This document shows positions 17,578 to 25,303 of a DNA stretch of 53,770 nt, piece after piece. Positions within the stretch are counted from its first letter, which is position 1. Every line of letters starts with the position of its first letter. The position numbers were made by a program, and so were the translations under genes. A model generated the notes under the pieces. That model searched no databases. It had not been told where the DNA came from and saw nothing but the letters and a program-made list of their open reading frames with translations. The DNA lies in assembly GCA_017509755.1 (NCBI GenBank), contig JAFWOY010000005.1, forward strand, positions 1 to 53,770, in the 5' to 3' direction. The DNA comes from Bacteroidales bacterium. GTDB taxonomy: Bacteria; Bacteroidota; Bacteroidia; Bacteroidales; UBA932.

Positions 17578-18168
17578 ATGAACATCCCTTCCATTCTCCA
17601 GATCGGAGACATTCTGGTCTCCTCCGAAGTGCTCACGGAGTACTTCTGCTGCGACTACGAAACGTGTCGCGGCGCCTGCTGCATCATCGGTGACAGCGGC
17701 GCACCCTTGCAGGAAAGTGAAACGGAATTGCTTGAACGCCACTACCCTACTTACGAAGCTTGGATGAGCGTGGAAGGCCGTCAGCGGGTCGAAGAGACCG
17801 GCTTCTTCGAAGTGGATGCCGACGGCGACCTGGTGACACCCCTCCTCCACGGCAGCGAGGAATGTGCCTACACGCGTTTTGAGGGAGAAAATTGTTTCTG
17901 CGCCATCGAACGGGCCTACTGCGCCGGCCGCTGCACTTTCGCCAAGCCCATCTCCTGCCGCCTCTACCCCATCCGCGCCAGCGTCCTCCGCAACGGTCTG
18001 ACCGCCCTCAACCTCCACCGCTGGGCCATCTGCCGCTGCGCCTTCGAAAAAGGCCGCCGCGAAGGCATCCGCGTCTATCAATTCCTCCGCACGCCCCTCA
18101 TCGCCGCCTACGGCGAACCCTTCTACACCGAGCTTTGCGACGTCGCCGCTGCGCTGGGCATGGCGTAG
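17578..18168 (+). CDS. DUF3109 cysteine-rich protein
   Basis: A 196-residue cytoplasmic protein of the DUF3109 family, found widely in Bacteroidetes. It is rich in cysteines arranged as CCDYETCRGACC near residue 20, then CFCAIERAYCAGRCTFAKPISCRLYP and WAICRC. This resembles zinc- or iron-sulfur-binding proteins of the YkgJ type, so metal binding is likely but no reaction is known. I start it at ATG 17578, 14 bases after a -7 box. A longer open frame upstream would run through the divergent promoter and is rejected. The gene is followed by a long palindrome. Confidence 0.85.
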   Translation: MNIPSILQIGDILVSSEVLTEYFCCDYETCRGACCIIGDSGAPLQESETELLERHYPTYEAWMSVEGRQRVEETGFFEVDADGDLVTPLLHGSEECAYTRFEGENCFCAIERAYCAGRCTFAKPISCRLYPIRASVLRNGLTALNLHRWAICRCAFEKGRREGIRVYQFLRTPLIAAYGEPFYTELCDVAAALGMA

Positions 18169-18212
18169 GCTTTACCCCGCGCCGTTCCACCCCGGGCTGC
18201 GTAACGCCGCCG

Positions 18213-18298
18213 CCCCGGGCACGCCAGCGCCCAAAAACGTGCCCCGACCGGCAAAAATTGCGGGTCGGGGCACGTTTTGGCAGGTTTCGGTGCCCGGG
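18213..18298. repeat. Long GC-rich palindrome between convergent genes (REP-like)
   Basis: Arms 18231-18249 and 18263-18280 are complementary (one has an extra A) around an A-rich loop. The pairing continues imperfectly outward to CCCGGGC-type ends at 18213 and 18298, giving a hairpin of about 85 bases. It lies between the convergent DUF3109 and DUF2007 genes. It could end transcription from both sides, but there is no T-run, so it is not a classical intrinsic terminator. The outer right arm (18273-18298) matches 23199-23224 in inverted orientation at 24 of 26 positions. Confidence 0.8.
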
Positions 18299-18338
18299 CA
18301 AGGTCACGGGGCTTGTCGGCGGCCATCAGTTGCGGCCA

Positions 18339-18566
18339 TCAGGCCTCTTCAGGCGCAGGCTCGTCGGCAGCTGCGTCGAGGATCATCTGGGCGGACTCCA
18401 GGTCGTAGTCGTTGACCAGGAGCTGGACGCCGTGCTTGCCCAACTGCAGGCCCGGGTACGGGGTGTTGACGTTCGAGATCATGGCTTCGATGCCTTCGCT
18501 CTCGAGGCGGCCTTTGGCAATCTCGGCTTCGTACTCAAAGACGAATTCTGCAACGATTTTCATCAT
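18339..18566 (-). CDS. DUF2007-family small protein
   Basis: 75 residues. MKIVAEFVFEYEAEIAKGRLESEGIEAMISNVNT followed by GVQLLVNDYDLESAQMIL is the DUF2007 ('putative signal transducing protein') pattern, a small ferredoxin-like fold whose function is unknown. The acidic, alanine-rich end (AADEPAPEEA) is probably disordered. Two adjacent ATG codons can start it. It lies 23 bases after the membrane-protein gene read in the same direction, probably in one transcript. Confidence 0.8.
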   Translation of the reverse strand: MMKIVAEFVFEYEAEIAKGRLESEGIEAMISNVNTPYPGLQLGKHGVQLLVNDYDLESAQMILDAAADEPAPEEA

Positions 18567-18589
18567 GGGGAGGTCCTCCTTCTTGCGGA

Positions 18590-19075
18590 TTATTGGTTTT
18601 CCTGGTCCCGGCTTTCCTGCCGGACCCGGTAGTTGATCATGCTGAGAATCCGGAGCAGGTCCTTGCGGTAGCCTTCGACATAGACGGGATTGCCGCCGGT
18701 CTCGAAGGTGACGCGGTCTTCGTACATCCGGGTGAGACGGGCGTAGGCGCCCTTCTTAATATAGGTGACGCAGCCTGGCTCCGATTTTTCCTGCTCATAC
18801 TCCAGCTTTTTCATCACGTCATCCACCATTTCGGCATATTTTGTGAAGTCCCCGTTCAGGTACAGTTCTTTCTTGTAGAAACTCAGCTTCGGATAGATGG
18901 CCGAGACGGCTACGAAAAAGAGCGCGATCTTCGGCAACGAACCTTCCTTGAACAAATCGACAAAGGAAAGCCCCGCCGCTTTCTGATTGGAGAAAAGGTA
19001 GACGATGCCGACGATCAGGAAGAAGATGATGGCAAAGTACACCAGGTATTTGAGGGCACGGATCAGGTATCTCAT
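18590..19075 (-). CDS. Hypothetical membrane protein
   Basis: 161 residues. It begins with one strong membrane helix (ALKYLVYFAIIFFLIVGIVYLF) and has a second hydrophobic stretch (KIALFFVAVSAIYPKL). A soluble C-terminal part follows (VTYIKKGAYARLTRMYEDRVTFETGGNPVYVEGYRKDLLRIL). I do not recognise the family; the pattern recalls conserved Bacteroidales proteins of unknown role. Start ATG at 19075. The frame stays open further upstream, but that would run through the divergent coiled-coil gene and is not credible. It is divergently paired with the gene at 19145 across overlapping promoters. Confidence 0.7.
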   Translation of the reverse strand: MRYLIRALKYLVYFAIIFFLIVGIVYLFSNQKAAGLSFVDLFKEGSLPKIALFFVAVSAIYPKLSFYKKELYLNGDFTKYAEMVDDVMKKLEYEQEKSEPGCVTYIKKGAYARLTRMYEDRVTFETGGNPVYVEGYRKDLLRILSMINYRVRQESRDQENQ

Positions 19076-19085
19076 GGTGATGCGG

Positions 19086-19116
19086 TTGTTTATCTCCACA
19101 AAATTAACTATTTTTG
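19086..19116 (+). promoter_or_regulatory. Promoter for the coiled-coil membrane protein gene
   Basis: TTG (19086-19088), 20 bases, then TATTTTTG (19109-19116), ending 28 bases before ATG 19145. A minus-strand -7 box for the divergent gene (TAATTTTG, 19099-19106) lies inside it. Confidence 0.7.
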
Positions 19117-19144
19117 CGAAACGAACAGGTAAAAAACTACGGTT

Positions 19145-20080
19145 ATGGAAGAACTCGATGAAGAGATGATCCAGTTTGAAAAGGATCACCCGAGCAAGAA
19201 AAGCAGCGGCGGCGCCGGTGGCGGCGGGCCGATGCGCATCGCAGCCATCGTCCTCGGCGTCATCGCCGTGGCGTTGCTGGCTGCCCTCCTCACCATGATG
19301 AGCAAGAAGAACGCGCTGGTGAAGGACCTGAACATCGACAAGCAGAACCTCACCAACGAACTGATCGCCCTGCAAGGCGACTACGAATCCCTGAGCACGA
19401 CCAATGCGGCTATCAACGACTCCCTGGCAGTTGAAAAAGAGAAAGTCGGACAGCTGATCGAACGGCTGCAGAAGACGGAAGCGACCAACCGCGCCAAAAT
19501 CCGTCAATATGAACAGGAACTGGGTACCCTCCGCTCCATCATGAAGGGATACATCCGCCAGATCGACTCCCTCAACACCTTGAACATCTCCCTGCGCAAC
19601 GAAGCTTCGGAAGCCCGCCGGGAAGCTCAGGAAAGCAAGCGGCAGTATGAAAACCTGCGCACAACCACCGACCAACTTTCGGCGAAAGCATCGGCCGGCG
19701 CCGTGGTCAAGGGCCGCGGCTTCAACCTGGTGGCCATCAACGAGTCCAATAAGGTGACCGACCGCAGCAGCCGGGCCCGCAAGCTCCGCGCCTGCCTGAG
19801 CCTGATCGAGAACTCGATCGCCGAACGCGGCTGGCGCACGGTCTACATCCGCGTCAAGGGTCCGGATGATATCCTGATGACCGACGACAGCGGCAAGGTC
19901 TTCACCTGCGACGGCCAGCAGATGATTTATTCCGCTTCCCGCGAAGTGGACTACCAGGGCGAAGAAGTGGAGATCTGCCTGTACTTTGCCGCCTCCCAGG
20001 GCTTCGAGAAAGGCAAGTACACCGTGGACATCTATACCGACGAGACCAAGCTCGGTACGGCCGAGATGATCTTGAAGTAG
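19145..20080 (+). CDS. Single-pass membrane protein with long coiled coil
   Basis: 311 residues. An acidic N-terminus and Gly/Ser linker lead into one membrane helix (IAAIVLGVIAVALLAALLTMM, 32-52). A coiled coil of about 120 residues follows (LNIDKQNLTNELIALQGDYESL to REAQESKRQYENLRTTTDQL), then a globular beta-rich C-terminal domain (GRGFNLVAINESNKVTDRSSRARKLRACLSLIENSIAERGWRTVYIRVKGP). Similar proteins occur throughout Bacteroidetes without a known function. Topology suggests a short cytoplasmic tail and a large periplasmic part, with a possible envelope or structural role. hemW starts one base after its stop. Confidence 0.7.
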   Translation: MEELDEEMIQFEKDHPSKKSSGGAGGGGPMRIAAIVLGVIAVALLAALLTMMSKKNALVKDLNIDKQNLTNELIALQGDYESLSTTNAAINDSLAVEKEKVGQLIERLQKTEATNRAKIRQYEQELGTLRSIMKGYIRQIDSLNTLNISLRNEASEARREAQESKRQYENLRTTTDQLSAKASAGAVVKGRGFNLVAINESNKVTDRSSRARKLRACLSLIENSIAERGWRTVYIRVKGPDDILMTDDSGKVFTCDGQQMIYSASREVDYQGEEVEICLYFAASQGFEKGKYTVDIYTDETKLGTAEMILK

Positions 20081-20081
20081 G

Positions 20082-21155
20082 ATGGCCGGCCTCTACGTCC
20101 ATTTCCCCTTCTGCGCGGCCAAATGCATCTACTGCGATTTTTATTCGCGCGTAAGGCAGGACTGGACCCCCTACACGGACGCACTGCTCCGTGAAATCTC
20201 CGACCGGAGAGAAGAACTCCAAGGCGTTCCCCCGACGACACTCTATTTCGGCGGGGGGACGCCTTCCCTTTTACCCGCTTGCGAACTGGAACGGGTGGCC
20301 GATGCCGCCCGCACGGTTTTTGGCGTGCAGCAGTTCGAAGAATTCACCCTCGAAGTCAATCCCGATGATGTGACGGCGGAGAAAGCCGCTGCTTGGCGTG
20401 CGATGGGTGTGAATCGCGTCAGCATGGGCGTCCAGTCTTTCTGTGACGAGCATCTTCGCTGGATGCACCGGCGGCATACGGCAGCAGACGTTACCGCCGC
20501 GCTGACCTGCCTGCGCCGCGCCGGTTTCGACAATCTTTCGCTCGATTTGATCTTCGGTTTCACGGGCCTGACCGACACGCAGTGGCGACAGAGCATTGAG
20601 CAGGCACTCGCACTGCAGCCCGACCATCTCTCCTGCTACCAGATGACGGGGCGCTATGCGGCCCCCGATGAGGAACGTTGCCTGCGCCAGTACATGCTGC
20701 TGCAGGAACGGCTGGACGCGGCCGGGATCCGGCAGTATGAGATCTCGAACTTTGCCCGGCCTGGCCGCGCCTCGCGCCACAACAGCGCATATTGGGCTCG
20801 CCAGCCCTATCTCGGCTTTGGCGCAGGTGCCCATTCGTTTGACGGCTCCCGGCGCCGGAGTTGGAACACGCCCGACATCGATCAATATGTTGCAACGCGT
20901 CCCGGGGGCGAAGAATGGCTATCCGACCGGGAGATTCTCGAAGAAAAGTTGATGCTCCGACTCCGGACTGTCGCGGGCATCCGTTGGGTCGATCTCACCG
21001 ATGCGGAAGTGGCCGCCCTGAAAAAAACGACCCTGGAGGAACTCTCCAGGGTCGGTAAACTTGAGGTTTCTGCCGAAGGCATCCGGATTCCGAAGAGTGC
21101 GCTCTTCGTATCGGATGACATCATTAGCCGGCTATTCCCGGAATATACGGCGTGA
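20082..21155 (+). CDS. hemW: HemW-like radical SAM haem chaperone
   Basis: 357 residues of the HemN/HemW radical SAM family. The N-terminus GLYVHFPFCAAKCIYCDF carries the iron-sulfur CxxxCxxC at Cys11, Cys15 and Cys18. The next position is Phe20 and not the fourth Cys of true HemN, which favours HemW, a haem-binding chaperone that delivers haem to respiratory proteins. Further markers are TLYFGGGTPSLLP, VSMGVQSFCDEHLRWMHR, NLSLDLIFGFTGLT, YEISNFARPGRASRHNSAYW and YLGFGAGAHSFDG. The start codon is one base after the preceding stop. Its 3' end overlaps sdhC by 32 bases on the opposite strand. Confidence 0.92.
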   Translation: MAGLYVHFPFCAAKCIYCDFYSRVRQDWTPYTDALLREISDRREELQGVPPTTLYFGGGTPSLLPACELERVADAARTVFGVQQFEEFTLEVNPDDVTAEKAAAWRAMGVNRVSMGVQSFCDEHLRWMHRRHTAADVTAALTCLRRAGFDNLSLDLIFGFTGLTDTQWRQSIEQALALQPDHLSCYQMTGRYAAPDEERCLRQYMLLQERLDAAGIRQYEISNFARPGRASRHNSAYWARQPYLGFGAGAHSFDGSRRRSWNTPDIDQYVATRPGGEEWLSDREILEEKLMLRLRTVAGIRWVDLTDAEVAALKKTTLEELSRVGKLEVSAEGIRIPKSALFVSDDIISRLFPEYTA

Positions 21156-21825
21156 GGCCGCAGAAGCCGTTCGCCTTGCAGAAAGCGAAGACAGCCACCA
21201 CTGCGAAGCCCAGCATCAGCAAGGTCACGTAGATACCCGTGATCCATTTCCAACGCTTCATCCAGATGTTGTTGTTCCAACCGATGGTCTGGAGCGCGCT
21301 CCAGAAGCCGTGTGTCAGATGGAACCAGAGGGCGACAAACCAGATGAGGTAGAGGCAGACCATCCACCAATTTCCGAAGACCTGGCCCATCAGCTGGTAC
21401 GGATCCGCTTCCTCGGCGCCCAGCCAGTTCTGCAACTGCATCTTGGCCCAGAACTGTCCCAGGTGAAGGATGATGAAGCAGAGGACGATGATACCCAGAA
21501 CGAACATGTTGCGCGAAGACCAGGAGTCCGTCTTGGCCTTGTTGGGAATCTCATAGCGCTGTTCACCGCGGGCTTTGCGGTTGCCGATCGTCAGGATGAA
21601 GGCGTAGATAATGTGGATGAGGAAGCCGGCGGCCAGGATAGGGACGACGACGTTGACCCAGCCCATCGAGAGGATCTCGCAGATCGTGCCGTAAACCACG
21701 CTTTCCGGATCGAACACATAGGTCAGGTTCATCACCATGTGGAAGGTGAGGAAGAAGATAAGGAAAAGGCCGCTGATGCTCATAATCAGCTTCTTTCCGA
21801 TGGATGACTTGAATATGCTTGCCAT
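21124..21825 (-). CDS. sdhC: Succinate dehydrogenase/fumarate reductase cytochrome b subunit
   Basis: A 233-residue integral membrane protein with five predicted helices, matching the diheme cytochrome b558-type SdhC of Bacteroidetes. Features are MASIFKSSIGKKLIMSISGLFLIFFLTFHMVMNL, GFLIHIIYAFILTIGNRKAR, FIILHLGQFW and WFHLTHGFWSALQTIGW, with several His candidates for haem ligands. It anchors the flavoprotein and iron-sulfur subunits and passes electrons to or from quinone. The usual sdhA and sdhB genes are not downstream; hemW on the other strand overlaps its end instead. A minus-strand -7 box is at 21859-21866. Confidence 0.9.
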   Translation of the reverse strand: MASIFKSSIGKKLIMSISGLFLIFFLTFHMVMNLTYVFDPESVVYGTICEILSMGWVNVVVPILAAGFLIHIIYAFILTIGNRKARGEQRYEIPNKAKTDSWSSRNMFVLGIIVLCFIILHLGQFWAKMQLQNWLGAEEADPYQLMGQVFGNWWMVCLYLIWFVALWFHLTHGFWSALQTIGWNNNIWMKRWKWITGIYVTLLMLGFAVVAVFAFCKANGFCGLTPYIPGIAG

Positions 21826-21858
21826 AATTGCTTTTTGTTGTATTTCGAATTAATTATG

Positions 21859-21866
21859 CAAAGATA
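21859..21866 (-). promoter_or_regulatory. -7 promoter box for sdhC
   Basis: TATCTTTG on the minus strand, 33 bases upstream of the sdhC ATG (21825). It is back-to-back with the pyrH promoter. Confidence 0.5.
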
Positions 21867-21875
21867 ATCCGAAAC

Positions 21876-21906
21876 TTGATAAAATCATAATAAATGGCTA
21901 CTTTTG
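21876..21906 (+). promoter_or_regulatory. pyrH promoter, probably giving a leaderless mRNA
   Basis: TTG (21876-21878), 20 bases, then TACTTTTG (21899-21906). The pyrH ATG is at 21911, only four bases after the box. With the usual Bacteroidetes spacing the transcript would begin at or next to the ATG. Confidence 0.65.
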
Positions 21907-21910
21907 TTTT

Positions 21911-22621
21911 ATGAAATACAACAGAATCCTCCTCAAACTGAGTGGCGAGGCAATCGGCGGCCCGGACGGCGTCGGCCTCGACGAAAACGTGATGGCCACC
22001 TATGCGGCGCAGATCGCCGCCGTTGTCGGCCAGGGTGCACAAGTGGCGATTGTCATCGGCGGCGGCAACATTTTCCGCGGCCTGAGCGGTACCGCGCGCG
22101 GCTTCGACCGCGTCCGCGGCGACCAGATGGGCATGCTGGCCACCGTCATCAACAGCATCGGCCTCTCCCTGTCACTACGCAACGCCGGGCTCAAGGCCGA
22201 AGTGTTCACTTCCACGCCGATGCGGCCGATGGCCAAATACTATATGCGTGACGAGGTGGACGAATATCTGAAATCCGGCGGCGTGGCCATCATTGCCGGC
22301 GGCACCGGAAACCCGTTCTTCACCACCGACTCGGCCGCGGCCCTGCGCGCCTGTGAACTTCGTTGCGATGCATTGCTGAAAGGCACGAAAGTTGACGGCG
22401 TGTACGACGCCGACCCGGTGAAGCATCCCGAAGCCAAGCGCTACGAGACACTGACCTTCGACAAAGCGATTGCGGACGGTCTCAAAGTGATGGACCAGAC
22501 GGCCTTCACCCTCTGCAAGGAGAACGACATGCCGATCATCGTCTTCAACATGAACGATACGGGCATGCTCGAAAAAGTCGTTGCAGGATGCGGTCGCTGC
22601 ACTGTTTTGAGCAACAAATAA
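21911..22621 (+). CDS. pyrH: UMP kinase
   Basis: A 236-residue cytoplasmic UMP kinase of the amino-acid-kinase fold, converting UMP to UDP for pyrimidine nucleotide synthesis. YNRILLKLSGEAIGG, VIGGGNIFRG, DQMGMLATVINSIGL, GGTGNPFFTTDSAAALRACEL and GTKVDGVYDADP are all present, and the length is normal. The start MKYNRILLKLSGEA fits the family exactly. Its ATG lies only four bases after a strong promoter box. frr follows 13 bases after the stop, the classical pyrH-frr pairing. Confidence 0.96.
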   Translation: MKYNRILLKLSGEAIGGPDGVGLDENVMATYAAQIAAVVGQGAQVAIVIGGGNIFRGLSGTARGFDRVRGDQMGMLATVINSIGLSLSLRNAGLKAEVFTSTPMRPMAKYYMRDEVDEYLKSGGVAIIAGGTGNPFFTTDSAAALRACELRCDALLKGTKVDGVYDADPVKHPEAKRYETLTFDKAIADGLKVMDQTAFTLCKENDMPIIVFNMNDTGMLEKVVAGCGRCTVLSNK

Positions 22622-22634
22622 AAAAGATACAACC

Positions 22635-23198
22635 ATGTTCGAGAAAGCAACTGCCGTGATCGACGCTGTCAAGGAGAAAATGCAGAGCGCCGTCACCTAC
22701 CTGGACGAAGACCTGAAGACCTACCGGGCCGGCAAAGCCAATCCCGCCGTCTTCAACAATGTCGTAGTCAGCTACTACGGCACGATGACCCCCATCCCGC
22801 AGGTTGCCAGCATCAGTACGCCCGATGCCAAGACGATGCTCATCCAGCCGTGGGACCGCAACATTCTCCATGCCGTGGAGAAAGCCATCATGGATGCCAA
22901 CCTGGGCTTCACCCCGCAGAACAACGGTGAAGTCATCCGCATCAACATCCCGGCGCTGACCGAGGAACGCCGCAAGGAACTGGTCAAAAAAGCCCGCACC
23001 GCCGGTGAGAACGCCAAAGTCGGCGTCCGCAACGCCCGTCGCGACGCCATCGAGACCCTGAAGAAACTTCAGAAAGAAGGCCTCCCCGAAGACAGCGAGA
23101 AAGATTTCGAAACCGAGGTTCAGAAACAAACCGACGCCTTCATCAAAAAGGTCGACGAGATCCTCGCGGCCAAGGAGAAGGAGATCATGACGGTGTAG
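22635..23198 (+). CDS. frr: Ribosome recycling factor
   Basis: 187 residues of normal length. It splits post-termination ribosomes together with EF-G. Markers are TYRAGKANPAVFNNVVVSYYGTMTPIPQVASIS, IQPWDRNILHAVEKAIMDANLGFTPQNNGEVIRINIPALTEERRKELVKKA and the helical end ETEVQKQTDAFIKKVDEILAAKEKEIM. It is in an operon with pyrH. A repeat arm begins one base after its stop codon. Confidence 0.97.
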   Translation: MFEKATAVIDAVKEKMQSAVTYLDEDLKTYRAGKANPAVFNNVVVSYYGTMTPIPQVASISTPDAKTMLIQPWDRNILHAVEKAIMDANLGFTPQNNGEVIRINIPALTEERRKELVKKARTAGENAKVGVRNARRDAIETLKKLQKEGLPEDSEKDFETEVQKQTDAFIKKVDEILAAKEKEIMTV

Positions 23199-23224
23199 CC
23201 CGGGCACCGAAATCCGCCAAAACG
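23199..23224. repeat. Second copy of the 26-base repeat arm
   Basis: Starts directly after the frr stop codon. It is the reverse complement of 18273-18298 with 24 of 26 positions identical. It is followed by a small hairpin (CCGC/GCGG at about 23227-23239) and not by the full long palindrome. Confidence 0.7.
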
Positions 23225-23254
23225 GGCCGCCTCAAGCGGGCGCAACTCCGAAGG

Positions 23255-23647
23255 CTACTCTTCGTTACTCGAGCCGAGGCCCAGGTCGCGGAGGAAGTTG
23301 CCGATGCCTTCCAGGAGCGAAGGAATCTGCTCAATCAGGCCGTTGACCGTGTCGATGGCCGTTTTGACACCGCTCTTGGCAGCGAGGCCGACATACTTGG
23401 TGATGGCGGCACGGATCTGTTTCTGTTGGTCGGTGTTGTAGGAACTGCGGTTCTCGGTGTATTCGTTGACCAGTTTCTCAAACTGCGTGTTCGCTTTCTG
23501 CCAGTCATCTTCCGAGAATTTATCGCAACGCTTCTCCACATAGTTCACAAACCGGTCGAAGCGCGCCGGCAGCGTCTCCTTGCAGGAGGTGGTCAGAACG
23601 AGGGCGGCCAGCGCCGTCATCAGTACGAGGGCAATAATACGTTTCAT
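23255..23647 (-). CDS. Small helical lipoprotein, unknown function
   Basis: 130 residues. The signal peptide MKRIIALVLMTALAALVLTTSC ends in a lipobox (LTTSC, Cys22). The mature part is predicted helical and charged (RFDRFVNYVEKRCDKFSEDDWQKANTQFEKLVNEYTENRSSYNTDQQKQIRAAITKYVGLAAKSG), with a hydrophobic-amphipathic end (VNGLIEQIPSLLEGIGNFLRDLGLG). Similar small lipoproteins with this DDW..A...F..L pattern occur in Bacteroidetes without a known role. The gene begins three bases after the stop of the esterase-like gene, so the two form an operon. Confidence 0.75.
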   Translation of the reverse strand: MKRIIALVLMTALAALVLTTSCKETLPARFDRFVNYVEKRCDKFSEDDWQKANTQFEKLVNEYTENRSSYNTDQQKQIRAAITKYVGLAAKSGVKTAIDTVNGLIEQIPSLLEGIGNFLRDLGLGSSNEE

Positions 23648-23650
23648 AAG

Positions 23651-25219
23651 CTATAGATTGATAGTTTCTTTGAAGGTGGCTCCCGACCGGTAGGTACCGG
23701 CCATGATCACGTTGTGATCGGGCGCATCGGGGAAAAGGAGGATGCGGATGCCGTCGGGCGCGGTCTCGCGGATCACACCGCCTTCCACGCGCCAGGAAAG
23801 GTGCGAAACAGCGCGGCTGCCCGTGCGGACCCATTGGCCGGACTCGAGGTGGGCCCGGACAGGATCGTCTTCCATCTCGGCCGAGAAGAAATCGGCCATC
23901 TGCCGCTCAAACTCGTAGAAATGGGGCGTAAGATTGCCGTCCTCGTCCTGGTGCAGGGCATGCGCTTTTTCCTGATAGGTATGCAGTTGTGTCCGGTAGC
24001 CCAGCGATCTGGCGCGTTGGTCTATCATGCTGGAACCATACATCTTGTCGAACACCACGCCGTTCAGCGGCTCGAACAGTTTGTCCTTGAAAAGGAGGCG
24101 GAAGGGATTGTCGTAGCCGTAGGGAACGATCGGATCGTTTTCACTGTGGAAAGAAATGATGGACACGTTGGCATTGCTCATCATCGACAGGTCGGACAGG
24201 GCACCCCACATATTGCCGACGGCGCGGATCCGGAAGGCGGCCGTGTCGCCCGGATTGATTTTGTCAATCGGACCTTCATCCACGATGTTGTTGCCGAAAA
24301 GGCCGATGATGTCGCCGACGACCCCGCCGCGCGAACTCCGGGGACGGTCTTTCTCCCGCATGAAGGCCAGATTCAAGGCGGTGATGGCTCCGGCGCTCGT
24401 TCCCGCCACGAAGACCCGCTGCGGATCCACGTGATAACGTTCCTGTCCCACCAGATAGCGGATGGCCGCATTCGCGTCTTGCAAAGCGCGATAGCCGGCC
24501 CGCTGCACCTCATCCGAGAGCAACAGGAAGCCCATCCGGTAATTGACCGACGCGGCCACATAGCCCAGCGACGCAAAATACCGGCACCAGCCTTCAAACT
24601 CCGGTTCGGCCTTGTCCCCATTGTAGAAAGCGCCGCCGTGGATCATCACGAATAACGGTCTCGGACGGGAAGTAACGCCCTCCGGCAGATAGACATCCAT
24701 GGTCAACGGGCAATCGCGTTTTTTGGCCAGTTCGCCGGCCCTGTCAAAGTAGATTTTCGAGAAACGCTGGTTCCCCTGCGGCGGGTAACTGGTCCAATAG
24801 CCGCTGGCCGTTCCATAGACCACATCTTTCTCCACCTGGACCGAATAGACCGGATCGCGCCAGGTCCGTACGGACGGCTGGTCCTCGAAAGGCGGCGCCT
24901 CGTAAAGCCGGTAGGTGAAGGGAAAGGATGAACCGTCCGGGAATTTCATACGCGCCTCCCCTTTGCGCCATACGACCGAAACCCGCGCCGTATCGGCATA
25001 AAGCGCGCCCGTATCCCGGTAGAGCATGCCTTGTGAACGCCCGTCCAGCCCCGTTTCCGAAAAAATGGCCACGCCGGACGCGTCGGTCAAGGATACTTCA
25101 TAAACCTTGAACAGTTGCAGTTCCTCATAGTCTTTGTGGCAGGCGCACAAGGAGAGCAGGACTACGCTGCATGCCAGCCAGCCCATCTTACCGCGTATCG
25201 TCCGGATTCCAAGCATCAT
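23651..25219 (-). CDS. Esterase-like alpha/beta-hydrolase lipoprotein
   Basis: 522 residues. The signal peptide ends around LLSLCAC (Cys25 or Cys27 lipidated). Two upstream ATGs are adjacent at 25219 and 25216, and Met12 is another possible start. A beta-rich N-terminal part (30-160) precedes an alpha/beta-hydrolase domain of the carboxylesterase/BD-FAE type: oxyanion loop HGGAF (194-198), nucleophile elbow GTSAG (Ser275), acidic residue likely in FHSENDPIVPYG, and His likely in KAHALH. About 60 extra C-terminal residues resemble a type IX-like or beta tail but lack a clear sorting motif. The substrate is unknown. Confidence 0.8.
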   Translation of the reverse strand: MMLGIRTIRGKMGWLACSVVLLSLCACHKDYEELQLFKVYEVSLTDASGVAIFSETGLDGRSQGMLYRDTGALYADTARVSVVWRKGEARMKFPDGSSFPFTYRLYEAPPFEDQPSVRTWRDPVYSVQVEKDVVYGTASGYWTSYPPQGNQRFSKIYFDRAGELAKKRDCPLTMDVYLPEGVTSRPRPLFVMIHGGAFYNGDKAEPEFEGWCRYFASLGYVAASVNYRMGFLLLSDEVQRAGYRALQDANAAIRYLVGQERYHVDPQRVFVAGTSAGAITALNLAFMREKDRPRSSRGGVVGDIIGLFGNNIVDEGPIDKINPGDTAAFRIRAVGNMWGALSDLSMMSNANVSIISFHSENDPIVPYGYDNPFRLLFKDKLFEPLNGVVFDKMYGSSMIDQRARSLGYRTQLHTYQEKAHALHQDEDGNLTPHFYEFERQMADFFSAEMEDDPVRAHLESGQWVRTGSRAVSHLSWRVEGGVIRETAPDGIRILLFPDAPDHNVIMAGTYRSGATFKETINL

Positions 25220-25235
25220 TCCGCGAAACAGTACC

Positions 25236-25252
25236 CAAAAATAACAAAACTA
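25236..25252 (-). promoter_or_regulatory. Two overlapping-phase -7 boxes for the esterase-like gene
   Basis: On the minus strand, TATTTTTG (25236-25243) and TAGTTTTG (25245-25252) both fit the -7 consensus. They lie 16-26 bases upstream of the start. Which one is used cannot be told. Confidence 0.4.
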
Positions 25253-25303
25253 TCCCGGATTCCCCAGTTTTTCGTATTTTTACTCCCACAAAACACAACA
25301 CGG

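Noticed and set aside
18590..19675. A 361-codon minus-strand frame
   Set aside because: Only the last 161 codons (from ATG 19075) make protein-like sense. The rest overlaps the coiled-coil gene and the divergent promoters.
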